Source of the DNA: Rhodopseudomonas sp. BAL398
GTDB lineage: Bacteria; Pseudomonadota; Alphaproteobacteria; Rhizobiales; Xanthobacteraceae
Assembly (NCBI RefSeq): GCF_033001325.1
Contig: NZ_CP133111.1
Span: forward strand, 2,790,001 to 2,854,000
DNA: 64,000 bases
Reading direction: 5' to 3'
Shown here: positions 19,211-28,118 of the stretch, piece after piece
Numbering within the stretch: the first letter of the stretch is position 1
Layout of the letters: each line of letters opens with the position of its first letter
Notes under the pieces: generated by a model
Databases searched by the model: none
The model's input: only the letters and a program-made list of their open reading frames with translations
What the model was told of the DNA's origin: nothing
Position numbers and translations under genes: made by a program

Positions 19211-19956
19211 GCACGGCCATTGAATTGCGCGGCGTCGAGAAGAGTTTCGGCGTCACCAAAGTGATCCAGAACGTCGACCTCAAGATCGCGCAGGGCGAGC
19301 GCCATGCCTTGATCGGGCCGAACGGCGCCGGCAAGTCGACGCTGTTCAACCTGATCTCGGGCTATATGTCGCCGACCCGGGGTAGCATCCTGCTGCGCGA
19401 CCAGGTGATCTCGGGGCTGCCGCCCTATCAGATCAACCGCCGCGGGCTGTCGCGCAGCTTCCAGGTCACCAATGTGTTCGCTAACATGACGGTGTGGGAG
19501 AACCTGCGCTGCGCCGTGCTGTGGGCCACCGGCCATCGCTATGCGTTCTGGAAGAATGTCGACCAGTTGCCCGAGGTGCGCGAGCGCACCGCCCGGGTCC
19601 TGGAAGACATCCATCTCACCGAGCGGCGCGACGTTCCGGCGGGGCTTTTGACCTATGCGGAGCAGCGCGCGCTGGAGATCGGCATCACCATCGCGGGCGG
19701 CGCCGACGTGATCCTGCTCGACGAGCCGACCGCCGGCATGAGCAATGCCGAGACCGAACGCGCGGTGGAATTGATCCGCCGCCTCACCGAGGGCCGCACC
19801 CTGCTGATCGTCGAGCATGACATGAGCGTGGTATTCGGCCTCGCCGACCGGATCTCGGTGCTGGTCTATGGCCAGATCATCGCCACCGGCACGCCGGAGG
19901 AGATCCGCGGCAGCGCCAAGGTCAAGGAAGCCTATCTGGGCGAGGAGGCGGCGTGA
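19207..19956 (+). CDS. HAAT-family ABC transporter ATP-binding protein LivG-like (cluster 2)
   Basis: A 249-residue ATPase. Walker A is GPNGAGKST, Walker B is ILLDEPTAGMS, and the signature is the LivG-type LTYAEQRALEIG. The ATG at 19207 overlaps the livM stop. The same frame happens to stay open through the whole of livM, which is a high-G+C artefact, not a longer gene. It should pair with the LivF homologue that follows with a one-base overlap. Confidence 0.93.
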   Translation: MSTAIELRGVEKSFGVTKVIQNVDLKIAQGERHALIGPNGAGKSTLFNLISGYMSPTRGSILLRDQVISGLPPYQINRRGLSRSFQVTNVFANMTVWENLRCAVLWATGHRYAFWKNVDQLPEVRERTARVLEDIHLTERRDVPAGLLTYAEQRALEIGITIAGGADVILLDEPTAGMSNAETERAVELIRRLTEGRTLLIVEHDMSVVFGLADRISVLVYGQIIATGTPEEIRGSAKVKEAYLGEEAA

Positions 19957-20651
19957 TGCTCGAGGTCAAGGATCTGCACGCCTATTACGGCAAGAGCCAC
20001 ATTCTGCAGGGCGTCGATATGCGGATCGCCGCCGGCGAAGTGGTCAGCCTGCTCGGCCGCAACGGCGTCGGCCGCTCCACCACCGTCAAGGCGATCATGG
20101 GCGAGGTGCCGCCGGTGGGCAGCATCAGCTTCAAGGGCCAGAACATCGCCGGCCTGCCGAGCTACAAGATCGCCCATCTGGGACTCGGCTATGTGCCGGA
20201 ACATCGCGACATCTTCCCCAGCCTGACGGTGCGGCAGAATCTGATGCTCGGGGTCAAGGATCCCAAGAATCCGGGCAAGTGGAAGCTCGACGACATGCTG
20301 GACATGTTCAGCAACCTCAAGCAGCGCGCCGACACCGCCGCGGGCGTGCTGTCCGGCGGCGAAAAGCAGATGCTGACGATCTGCCGCACGCTGATGGGCG
20401 ACCCCGATCTGGTGATGATCGACGAGCCGACCGAGGGGCTGGCTCCGATCATCGTCCAGCAGGTCGGTGACCTGATCGCCGAGATCGCGCGGCGCGGCGT
20501 CGCCATCCTGCTGGTCGAGCAGAAGCTGTCGATCGCGCTGCGGATCTCGCACCGGGTCTATGTGATGGGCCACGGCCGCATCGTGTTCGAAGGCACCCCG
20601 GACGAATTGAAGGCCAACGACGCCGTGCGCAAGGAATGGCTCGAGGTCTGA
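19956..20651 (+). CDS. HAAT-family ABC transporter ATP-binding protein LivF-like with Walker A Arg (cluster 2)
   Basis: A 231-residue ATPase. The ATG at 19956 shares its A with the livG TGA and has AGGAGG 7 nt upstream, so it is preferred over the GTG at 19953. The signature VLSGGEKQM, Walker B LVMIDEPTEGLAP and LVEQKLS are normal. Walker A reads GRNGVGRST: the invariant lysine is replaced by arginine (codon CGC). In most ABC ATPases this change lowers ATP hydrolysis, so catalysis may rest on the LivG site, or the subgroup tolerates Arg. Last gene of the operon. Confidence 0.92.
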   Translation: MLEVKDLHAYYGKSHILQGVDMRIAAGEVVSLLGRNGVGRSTTVKAIMGEVPPVGSISFKGQNIAGLPSYKIAHLGLGYVPEHRDIFPSLTVRQNLMLGVKDPKNPGKWKLDDMLDMFSNLKQRADTAAGVLSGGEKQMLTICRTLMGDPDLVMIDEPTEGLAPIIVQQVGDLIAEIARRGVAILLVEQKLSIALRISHRVYVMGHGRIVFEGTPDELKANDAVRKEWLEV

Positions 20652-20938
20652 GCCGCGAGCCGGCGGGTTCTCACGCCGATGCCGCAGCCGACCTGCTCGA
20701 CCGCCCGGGGCCTTGCCGCAGGCGTCGATCGCCATTGCGATTCGATAGCTGAGGCATGCTGTCGGCGCGCCGCGTCGACCGCACCGGCGAGTTCCGGCAT
20801 CGCCAGAAATATCATCGTTAACGCCGGATGAACCGCGTAGCGCCATGCTGGCACGCTGGTTTATCGAGCGTTTATCATTCTTTTCGATGGAATACGCCGA
20901 CGGGAACGCTGCAACCTATTGGTACGTAATCCCGCACC

Positions 20939-22255
20939 ATGATGGGTCGCGTAGATATTCAGCCACAGCAGCGAACGATGAGCATCAATCCCGATACCGA
21001 TCAGCCTGACGGGGCGTTAGGCCGCCTGTTCGCCCCCGACGCCCAGGCGCGCGAGGAGGCCAGCGACCGGATCAAACGGGCGCTGCAGGCGGTGCGATCG
21101 CATCTCGGGCTGCAGGTGGCCTATGTGTCGCGGTTCGACGGCAACCTCTCGGTGTATCGCGAGGTCGACGCGCCGGGCCTGGAGCATATGATCAAGCCGG
21201 GCGACCGGTATTCGCTCGACGACGTCTATTGCCGCCACATCCTGGAGGGGCGATTGCCGGAGCTGATGCCTGACACCGCCGACGAGCCGCTGGCGGCGGC
21301 GATGCCGATCACCAAGACCGCGTCGATCGGATCGCATCTCAGCGTGCCGATCCGGCTGCCGGACGGGCGACCCTACGGCATGTTCTGCTGTCTCGGCTTC
21401 GCGCCGGACAAGTCGCTCAATGAGCGGGATCTGCAGATGATGAAGGCGTTCGCCGACATCGCCGCGTTCGAGATCAATCGCGAGATGGAAACCGAGCAGG
21501 CGATCGCCTCGGCCCGCGCCCGGATCGAAGGCGCGATCGCGCGCGACGAATTGTCGATCGTTTTTCAGCCGATCTGGAATATCGCGAACATGGTTCCGGT
21601 GGGGTTCGAATGCCTGTCGCGGTTCTCGGCCGCGCCCTATCGCTCGCCGGACCAGTGGTTCGCCGAGGCGGCCGAGGTCGATCTGGGCGTGGCGCTCGAA
21701 CTCGAAGCGATCCGCCGGGCGCTGTCCGGCGTGAGGCATTTCCCCGCCCCGACCTATCTCACCTTCAACGCATCGCCGGCCGCGATCCTGGACCCGGATT
21801 TCGCCGCGGTGTGTCACGACGCGCCGCTGGACAAGTTGGTCGTCGAAATCACCGAGCATTCGACCGTCGGCAATTACGAGGATTTGCTCGCGGTGCTGGA
21901 CCCGCTGCGGCGGCGCGGGCTGCGGCTGGCAGTCGACGACGCCGGCGCCGGCTACAGCAGCCTGCGCCATATCCTCAACATGCGGCCGGACTTCATCAAG
22001 CTCGACATCGGGCTGACCCAGAACATCGACCTCGATCCGGCCCGCAAGGCGCTGGCGCGGGCGCTGGTCGGGTTCGCGGCCGATACCGGCAGCCGAATCG
22101 TCGCCGAGGGCGTGGAGCGCCGCTCCGAACTCGAGGCGTTGCGATCGATCGGGGTGCGCAAGGTGCAAGGCTATTTGCTGGGCCGGCCGATGCCGCTGGA
22201 GCAGGCGCTGCGCCTGACCAGGGCCAAACCGGCCGACAAGGTCAACGTCGCCTAG
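20939..22255 (+). CDS. GAF-EAL domain cyclic-di-GMP phosphodiesterase
   Basis: A 438-residue cytoplasmic signalling protein. An N-terminal GAF domain (about 30-180; YVSRFDGNLSVYREV, then SHLSVPIRLPDGRPYGMFCC) precedes an EAL domain (about 185-430). EAL-domain catalytic positions appear retained: ECLSRF (EAL-motif Glu), TFNASP (Asn), VEITEHS (Glu), VDDAGAGYSS (Asp-Asp), IKLD (Lys) and VAEGVE (Glu). It is therefore probably an active c-di-GMP hydrolase controlled by a GAF ligand or redox state. No GGDEF domain is present. It sits alone between the liv cluster and the polysaccharide locus, and c-di-GMP often controls polysaccharide production. Confidence 0.93.
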   Translation: MMGRVDIQPQQRTMSINPDTDQPDGALGRLFAPDAQAREEASDRIKRALQAVRSHLGLQVAYVSRFDGNLSVYREVDAPGLEHMIKPGDRYSLDDVYCRHILEGRLPELMPDTADEPLAAAMPITKTASIGSHLSVPIRLPDGRPYGMFCCLGFAPDKSLNERDLQMMKAFADIAAFEINREMETEQAIASARARIEGAIARDELSIVFQPIWNIANMVPVGFECLSRFSAAPYRSPDQWFAEAAEVDLGVALELEAIRRALSGVRHFPAPTYLTFNASPAAILDPDFAAVCHDAPLDKLVVEITEHSTVGNYEDLLAVLDPLRRRGLRLAVDDAGAGYSSLRHILNMRPDFIKLDIGLTQNIDLDPARKALARALVGFAADTGSRIVAEGVERRSELEALRSIGVRKVQGYLLGRPMPLEQALRLTRAKPADKVNVA

Positions 22256-22290
22256 AGTCCCGGTTCTGCTAGATCAGAACCGGGACTTTA
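22256..22290 (+). terminator. Rho-independent-type hairpin after the GAF-EAL gene
   Basis: A perfect 13-bp stem, AGTCCCGGTTCTG (22256-22268) with CAGAACCGGGACT (22275-22287), 6-nt loop CTAGAT, followed by TTTAG. It begins directly after the TAG stop of the GAF-EAL gene. It forms the left part of the dispersed repeat described next, so it may have been supplied by that repeat. Confidence 0.75.
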
Positions 22291-22358
22291 GATTAGATTC
22301 ATGTTTTGACGCGTTTTCTTTACGCGAACCGGTGCTCACTTCGCTTGAAACCGCTCTA
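22256..22358. repeat. Dispersed intergenic repeat, copy 1
   Basis: About 103 bp with a 5' hairpin, a middle block (TTGACGCGTTTTCTTTACGC) and a 3' block (ACTTCGCTTGAAACCGCTCT). The same order of blocks recurs at 33414-33517 with scattered differences. I recognise this layout as a common intergenic repeat in Rhodopseudomonas/Bradyrhizobium genomes. It has no coding capacity. Confidence 0.75.
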
Positions 22359-22528
22359 ATGGCCGCCAGCGCCCTGCCCGGCCAATTGTGGAGGTGGCGC
22401 GGAGACACCAATCGGCCTCAATCCGCCCCCAGTCATCGGGGCAATTCTATTGCAGGCCACCGAAATCGACCGGACACGGTCCGCCGATCCTGCTATCAGG
22501 CGGGCAAATCGAGAACCAAGGCCGCCTC

Positions 22529-22969
22529 ATGACCCCGCTATTCCGCCGACTGCTCGACCTGTGGCACGCCAGGCCCTTGGCGTCGAAGATGGTCAGCTTT
22601 GCGGCGATCGGCGCCGGCAATACGGTGCTCGATTTCGGCATCTTCACCTTGGCCTTCAAGGTGCTGGAGCTGCCGCTGATCCCCTCCAATATCCTGGCCT
22701 GGCTGGTGGCGGTATCGCTGTCCTATGTGCTGAACACCATGATCACCTTCCGGGCCGAATCCGGGCGCGTGCTCAAGCGCAGGGATTATTTCAGCTTCGT
22801 GGCGTCCGGATCGGTCGGCGTGGTGGCCAACACCGCGACGCTGGTGGTGCTGTCGAACTTCATGCCGGTGCTGGGCGCCAAGCTGATCGCCATCCTGGTG
22901 TCATTCGCGATCAACTTCGCGATGTCGCATTTCGTGGTGTTTCGGCGCAAGCTGCCGTCCAACCCGTAG
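22529..22969 (+). CDS. GtrA family membrane protein
   Basis: A 146-residue protein with four hydrophobic segments and the family signature FAAIGAGNTVLDFGIF near the N-terminus, then SYVLNTMITFR and FAMSHFVVFRRK. GtrA-like proteins are thought to help flip or present polyprenyl-phosphate-linked sugars for polysaccharide modification. The start is the ATG at 22529; the upstream open frame lacks any motif. It is convergent with the UDP-glucuronate decarboxylase gene and marks the left end of the polysaccharide locus. Confidence 0.9.
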   Translation: MTPLFRRLLDLWHARPLASKMVSFAAIGAGNTVLDFGIFTLAFKVLELPLIPSNILAWLVAVSLSYVLNTMITFRAESGRVLKRRDYFSFVASGSVGVVANTATLVVLSNFMPVLGAKLIAILVSFAINFAMSHFVVFRRKLPSNP

Positions 22970-23006
22970 GCGCCGGTTCCATGCGGATCGGGGACGGCCG
23001 ACCGTC

Positions 23007-23972
23007 TCAGGCTTGTTGCAGCCCGAGCTGGCGATCGAAATAAGCGATCGTTCTGCCCAGGCCTTCCTCCAGCGAGATCGTCGGCTCCCAGCCCAGCGTG
23101 TTACGCGCCAGCGTGATGTCGGGCCGGCGCTGCTGGGGATCGTCCTGCGGCAATGGCAGGTGCTCGATCGTCGAGGACGAATTCGTCAACCTGACGATGG
23201 TCTCGGCGAGCTCGAGCATGGTGAATTCGCCCGGATTGCCGATGTTGATGGGACCCGTCACATCGACGTCGGTCTTCATCAGGCCGAGCGCGCCGCCGAT
23301 CAGATCGTCGACGTAGCAGAACGACCTGGTCTGGTTACCGCTGCCATAGATCGTGATCGGCCGGCCCTGCAGCGCCTGAACGATGAAGTTCGAGACCACC
23401 CGGCCGTCATTCTCGTGCATCCGCGGACCATAGGTATTGAAGATCCGCATCACCTTGATCGGAAGATTGTGCTGGCGGCGGTAGTCGAAGAACAGGGTCT
23501 CGGCGCAGCGCTTGCCTTCGTCGTAGCAGGCGCGCGGACCGATCGGGTTGACGTGGCCCCAATAGGTTTCCGGCTGCGGATGAATCTCGGGGTCGCCATA
23601 GACCTCGCTGGTCGAGGCCTGCAGGATCCGGCACTTCAGCCGCTTGGCGAGGCCCAGCATGTTGATCGAGCCGTGCACGATCGCCTTGGTGGTGGCGACC
23701 GGGTCGAGCTGGTAGTGGATCGGCGACGCCGGGCAAGCCAGGTTGAAGATCGCATCGACCTCGACGAACAGCGGCACCGTGATGTCGTGGCGCATCGCCT
23801 CGAACAGCGGATTGCCGAGAAGATGCGCGATGTTGCCGCGGCGGCCGGTGAAATAATTGTCGACGCACAGCACCTCGGCGCCGACATCGAGCAGCCGCTC
23901 GCACAGATGCGACCCGAGAAAGCCGGCGCCCCCGGTCACGAGGATGCGCTTGCCCCTGTATTGAAAAGTCAT
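23007..23972 (-). CDS. uxs: UDP-glucuronate decarboxylase (UDP-xylose synthase)
   Basis: Converts UDP-glucuronate to UDP-xylose with NAD+. The 321-residue extended SDR has [12 protein letters not shown] (NAD binding), [15 protein letters not shown], and the catalytic YDEGKRCAE (YxxxK) followed by [20 protein letters not shown], the UXS signature. Its substrate is supplied by Ugd encoded at 2450-3757. It lies alone on the minus strand, and the product suggests xylose in the surface glycan. A non-xylose fate such as 4-keto-arabinose is unlikely given the motif set. Confidence 0.93.
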   Translation of the reverse strand: MTFQYRGKRILVTGGAGFLGSHLCERLLDVGAEVLCVDNYFTGRRGNIAHLLGNPLFEAMRHDITVPLFVEVDAIFNLACPASPIHYQLDPVATTKAIVHGSINMLGLAKRLKCRILQASTSEVYGDPEIHPQPETYWGHVNPIGPRACYDEGKRCAETLFFDYRRQHNLPIKVMRIFNTYGPRMHENDGRVVSNFIVQALQGRPITIYGSGNQTRSFCYVDDLIGGALGLMKTDVDVTGPINIGNPGEFTMLELAETIVRLTNSSSTIEHLPLPQDDPQQRRPDITLARNTLGWEPTISLEEGLGRTIAYFDRQLGLQQA

Positions 23973-24176
23973 CGGCCCAACTCTTTCGGATTCCCGGCTC
24001 GGATCAACAATAGGCGCTGTCTATACACCCAACGGGTCTGCCGGCGCCATGGCGCAAAGCGTCGGCAACGCCGGGGCTGCGCCGACGACGGTCGCCTCGA
24101 CCCCTGGATTGCAACCATACATCACGGAATTTCTGCATCGAGCCGATCGCCTCCGCATGGCCGCGCGAGAGCCGCT

Positions 24177-25262
24177 TTACTTGAGTCGTTTGCAGGCGGG
24201 CAGTTTCGAAAACGGCTTCGTCGACAAAGCAGCGGTTGTGCCACCATGCCGAATATACGATCGAAGCTGACGCAAGACGCGCAACTCGAGGTGGTCAAAG
24301 CTCAGCAATCCAACCGCGTTCGCAATGGCCACGCATAGGATGACAAAGACCAGCTCCGCGAAAGCGTTGTGGATGGGCTGACTGACGAAGATTCGTCCGA
24401 GCAACGACAACGTCAGAACGTGACTGAGATAGGTCGAATAGGACGCGTCGCCCAGTCGGGTCGCCCAGCGCTGGACTGGCAGCTTTCTGTTGAGCTCGAG
24501 CGCCACGACACCATAGACGATCGGAACGAAAGCAATGCCGAGATAGACCACGCGCGCCCAGCGATCATCCGAGATTTGCGGGCCGCGCCCATACAGCCAC
24601 CATCCCCCGGCCAGCAACGCGACCCCGGCGCAAAGCGAGGTTGCGCCGAACCTCGCCGCTCCAGCGGTGACGACCAGTCCGACCGCCCCGCCCAGGATGA
24701 ATTCCAGCGTCATCGGATGGAATATCACGGCGAACAGCGGTGATGATACATCGATCAGAAACGGCGCCGCCAAGACCATCACCAACCATGCCGGCAGCCC
24801 ATAGCGGAGCGGTATCGCAAGCCCGACGAACACGGCTATCACGACGTAGAAATACATCTCGTGGATCAGCGTCCAGCCCACCGCCAGCAGCGGATCCACA
24901 TCCTGCGGCCACAATAGATAGGATTGGAGTATTGACGGCGGATGCGCAAAGGATTGGTTGACCAAATCGGGCCTGATCACGAACACCACGAGAACCAACG
25001 AGGTGTAGAACCAATAGATCGGATAGATTCGGATCACGCGGGCACCGATGAAATCCCGCCAATTGGCATTTCGAGCCACCAGCGCCATCACAAATCCAGA
25101 GATGACGAAGAACAGGTTGACGCCGGCCGCCCCGCCATGCCCGACCCAGCCTGGCAGGATCGCGTGGCCGTGGGAATATTTCAGCTCGACCACCGTCAGG
25201 TGCGCGATCAGCACGGCGTTCGCCGCGATCGCGCGCAGCATCTGGATGCCTTTGAACGTCAA
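24177..25262 (-). CDS. Acyltransferase-3 (OafA/NolL/ExoZ type) membrane protein
   Basis: A 361-residue protein with about ten hydrophobic segments. The start contains the family signature LRAIAANAVLIAHLTVV, with the conserved Arg and His, followed by GVNLFFVISGFVM. Such enzymes O-acetylate or O-succinylate sugars of polysaccharides or lipids in the inner membrane. It is followed by a 39-nt gap from the AGE-family gene upstream on the same strand, so the two are probably one operon. The acyl group and acceptor cannot be read from the sequence. Confidence 0.9.
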   Translation of the reverse strand: MTFKGIQMLRAIAANAVLIAHLTVVELKYSHGHAILPGWVGHGGAAGVNLFFVISGFVMALVARNANWRDFIGARVIRIYPIYWFYTSLVLVVFVIRPDLVNQSFAHPPSILQSYLLWPQDVDPLLAVGWTLIHEMYFYVVIAVFVGLAIPLRYGLPAWLVMVLAAPFLIDVSSPLFAVIFHPMTLEFILGGAVGLVVTAGAARFGATSLCAGVALLAGGWWLYGRGPQISDDRWARVVYLGIAFVPIVYGVVALELNRKLPVQRWATRLGDASYSTYLSHVLTLSLLGRIFVSQPIHNAFAELVFVILCVAIANAVGLLSFDHLELRVLRQLRSYIRHGGTTAALSTKPFSKLPACKRLK

Positions 25263-25301
25263 TGCGATCTGGCCGAACGACCGGCGGAAACACCCGTCAG
25301 A

Positions 25302-26474
25302 TTAAGCATCGGCGCGACTCAAACATTGGTCGGCTTCGGAGACAGCGCAGAGCACGTGATAAAATGTCGAGGCGGGAATGAAATCGACAAGGGATCGGCC
25401 GTCGCCATCGAACTGGTCGTGCCAACCGCCGGCCACCGGGTGCAGCAAGTAATGCCGATGCAGGCGAGCCAGCGCGTCAATCGCCTGCTGATGCGCGCCC
25501 TGTTCGCCGGCCGCGGCCTGCGCCAGCCAGGCCTTGGCGATTTCAGTCTGCGGCCAGCAGCGCCGGGTGAAATTCGTGATCCGTCCCTCGGCGTCGCCGG
25601 CGTCGACCAGGCAACCGGTCCCGTCGCGATAGCGCAGCGCCGATTGCAGCAATGCGGAGCGGAAGCGACCTGTCGGGCAGCCGGAGATGCGCTCAAATCC
25701 CTGCAGCAGCCAGACCCATTCGGCCTGGTGCCCGGGCTCGACGCATACCGGACGTATCATCGACCAGTCGTCCTCGAAATACTCGCCGAGAACTTGCTGG
25801 CGCTGATCATAAAGATTGGCGACGAACAACCCAAACAGCTCGCCGGCGCGCTCTTGAAATGTTGAATCCTTGGTCGCGTCGAACGCGGCGATCATCGCTT
25901 CGAACAGATGCATTTGCGGATTTTGCCGCCGTGGCATCGACGCCGGGACCCCTTCGACAAACCCACCATGCGGAGAGCGCAAATCCCGGTCGAGGAAGTC
26001 GAGCAACGCGTCCATCTCGGCGCGGACCTGGGCATCCTGGTCGAGTGCGTAAACGCTCGACAGCGCGAGCAGTACGAAGGCATGATCGTAACAGTCGCGC
26101 AGCGGGTCGAGCACCGCGCCGTCGGGCGCAAGCAGATGCACGAAGGCCGGACGGCCATCCGGACTCTTGGCCTTCGCCAGCAGATAATCCAGTCCCTTCA
26201 GCGCGATCGTGCGTCCTTCCGGGTACCAGCCCAGCCGCGCCGCCTTGGCAAAGCAATAGATCTGCCGGGCCTGGACCCGAACACGGCGCGGCGAATCGCG
26301 GTCCGCCTTGCCGTCCTTGTCGAGGCGTTCAACGAACCCGCCGCGTACCGCGTCCCACCCTTCGCCTGCCCAAAGCGGCAAAGAATGGTCGATCACCAAG
26401 GTCTTGAGGGTTCCGACGATCTCACGATCATCAAAACTGGGGAAGGACTGCAGCATCCGGATCCAAGGTGACAT
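25302..26474 (-). CDS. AGE family sugar epimerase/isomerase
   Basis: A 390-residue (alpha/alpha)6-barrel protein of the N-acylglucosamine 2-epimerase/mannose isomerase superfamily. Visible signatures are LWAGEGWDAVRGGFVERLD, RVQARQIYCFA, YDHAFVLLAL and EPGHQAEWVWLL, which hold the active-site His and Arg residues of the family. The likely reaction is mannose to fructose or a related 2-epimerisation. It is divergent from manC with a 204-nt promoter region, which fits a role in feeding mannose metabolism. Confidence 0.88.
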   Translation of the reverse strand: MSPWIRMLQSFPSFDDREIVGTLKTLVIDHSLPLWAGEGWDAVRGGFVERLDKDGKADRDSPRRVRVQARQIYCFAKAARLGWYPEGRTIALKGLDYLLAKAKSPDGRPAFVHLLAPDGAVLDPLRDCYDHAFVLLALSSVYALDQDAQVRAEMDALLDFLDRDLRSPHGGFVEGVPASMPRRQNPQMHLFEAMIAAFDATKDSTFQERAGELFGLFVANLYDQRQQVLGEYFEDDWSMIRPVCVEPGHQAEWVWLLQGFERISGCPTGRFRSALLQSALRYRDGTGCLVDAGDAEGRITNFTRRCWPQTEIAKAWLAQAAAGEQGAHQQAIDALARLHRHYLLHPVAGGWHDQFDGDGRSLVDFIPASTFYHVLCAVSEADQCLSRADA

Positions 26475-26678
26475 CTAGCGGAAAGGCATATTCGGCGACC
26501 TTGCGATCTTATCATGGCGCCGACGGACAGGGAAAGATGGCGTTTCAGCCCTTAACCGTACGCTTAATGTGGCTAATTTAACCCCTTTTTCCCAAAACGC
26601 GATGTGTTAACAAGGCGCAGCATATCAACCGAATATCCGCTCTTCCTGCCAATTCCGAGGAGCATGTCGGAGACTTCC

Positions 26679-28100
26679 ATGGCGTCGCGAATCATTCCGG
26701 TTATCATGTGCGGCGGCGCCGGAACCCGGCTCTGGCCTGCTTCGCGTGAAAGCATGCCGAAACAATTCATCGCCATGTTTGCGGAGCGCTCGACGTTCCA
26801 AGATACCATGCTCCGCGTCGCCAACAACGACCTGTTCGACAAGCCGATCGTCGTCACCAGCGCGGAATTCCGCTTCGTTGTAGCCGACCAGCTCCAGCAA
26901 GTCGGCGTTTGCGCCGACATCGTGCTCGAGCCGTTCCGAAGGGATTCGGCGCTCGCGGTCGCGGTCGCCACCGTGCTCGGGTTCAGACGTTCGCCGGACG
27001 CGGTGCTGCTGGTGCTCGCGTCCGACCACGCCATCAAGAACGTCTCCGCTTTCCATGACGCCTGCTCCGACGCACTGCCAGCCGCCACCGAGGGATACAT
27101 TGTTACGTTCGGCGTCATTCCTACCGAACCTGCCACGGGGTACGGCTATCTGAAGCCCGGCCTCGCCTTGAACAATGGCCCGGTGCGCAAGCTTGCCATG
27201 TTTGCCGAAAAGCCCACACGCGACATGGCCGAAACCTATATCGCCGACGGCTATCTCTGGAATAGTGGCAACTTCCTGTTCCAGGCCGACGTCATGATGA
27301 GGGAGATTACACGCTTTCAGCCAGAGATTGGGGCTGCCGCCGAAGCTGCTGTCGACGGCGCCGTGCAGGATCTCGATTTCACGCGGCTGGCGAAAGCGCC
27401 CTTCGAAGCCGCGCCGAAGATTTCGATCGACTACGCGGTGATGGAAAAGACTGAGCACAGCGCCGTTCTGCCGGTCGATTTCGGCTGGTCCGATCTTGGC
27501 AGCTGGGACGCGATCTGGGCGCATGCTGATCAGGACGCAGCCGGCAATGCCCTGTCCGGCCGATGCGAAGTCGTCGACGTCAACAACGCGATAATCCATA
27601 GCGACGATTCGATCCTGACGACCGTGATCGGCCTCAACGACATCGTGGTAATCGCCTCCGCCGACGCCGTCATGGTTGCGCCGCGCGGAATCACCGGCGA
27701 GATCAAGGTGCTGGTCGAGAAGCTGAAGGCGGCCGGCCGATCGGAGGCGACGCAGCACCGCCGCATCTACAGGCCGTGGGGCTACTACGAGACGCTGAAC
27801 CTCGGCGGCCGGCATCAGGTCAAGCGCATCCTCGTCAAGCCGGGACAGCAATTATCACTGCAGAAGCACTTCCACCGTTCCGAACACTGGGTGGTGGTCC
27901 ATGGAACCGGCGAGATCACCGTCGGCGACGAAGTGCGCATGCTCCACGAGAACGAATCAACCTATATCCCGATCGGCGCGATCCATCGCCTGGCCAACCC
28001 CGGACGGATTCCATTGGAACTGATCGAGGTCCAGGTCGGCTCCTATCTGGGCGAAAACGATATCGTCCGGTTGGAAGACGCCTACAATCGCGTCGAATAG
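26679..28100 (+). CDS. manC: Mannose-1-phosphate guanylyltransferase/mannose-6-phosphate isomerase
   Basis: Bifunctional enzyme of about 473 residues that makes GDP-mannose. The N-terminal nucleotidyltransferase has VIMCGGAGTRLWPASRES then MPKQF. The C-terminal type II isomerase cupin has RPWGYYETLNLGG and SLQKHFHRSEHWVVVHGTG. The ATG at 26679 has GGAG 6 nt upstream; the ATG at 26664 and a GTG at 26604 are alternatives. GDP-mannose is used by Gmd (41585-42565) and then Rmd. It heads a plus-strand operon with a glycosyltransferase and the wzm/wzt exporter. Confidence 0.95.
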   Translation: MASRIIPVIMCGGAGTRLWPASRESMPKQFIAMFAERSTFQDTMLRVANNDLFDKPIVVTSAEFRFVVADQLQQVGVCADIVLEPFRRDSALAVAVATVLGFRRSPDAVLLVLASDHAIKNVSAFHDACSDALPAATEGYIVTFGVIPTEPATGYGYLKPGLALNNGPVRKLAMFAEKPTRDMAETYIADGYLWNSGNFLFQADVMMREITRFQPEIGAAAEAAVDGAVQDLDFTRLAKAPFEAAPKISIDYAVMEKTEHSAVLPVDFGWSDLGSWDAIWAHADQDAAGNALSGRCEVVDVNNAIIHSDDSILTTVIGLNDIVVIASADAVMVAPRGITGEIKVLVEKLKAAGRSEATQHRRIYRPWGYYETLNLGGRHQVKRILVKPGQQLSLQKHFHRSEHWVVVHGTGEITVGDEVRMLHENESTYIPIGAIHRLANPGRIPLELIEVQVGSYLGENDIVRLEDAYNRVE

Positions 28101-28118
28101 CGGCTTCGATCAATCGAA

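Noticed and set aside
20845-20865. TGGCACG motif resembling a sigma-54 promoter before the GAF-EAL gene.
   Set aside because: The -12 element (TTGCA) is missing at the correct spacing.
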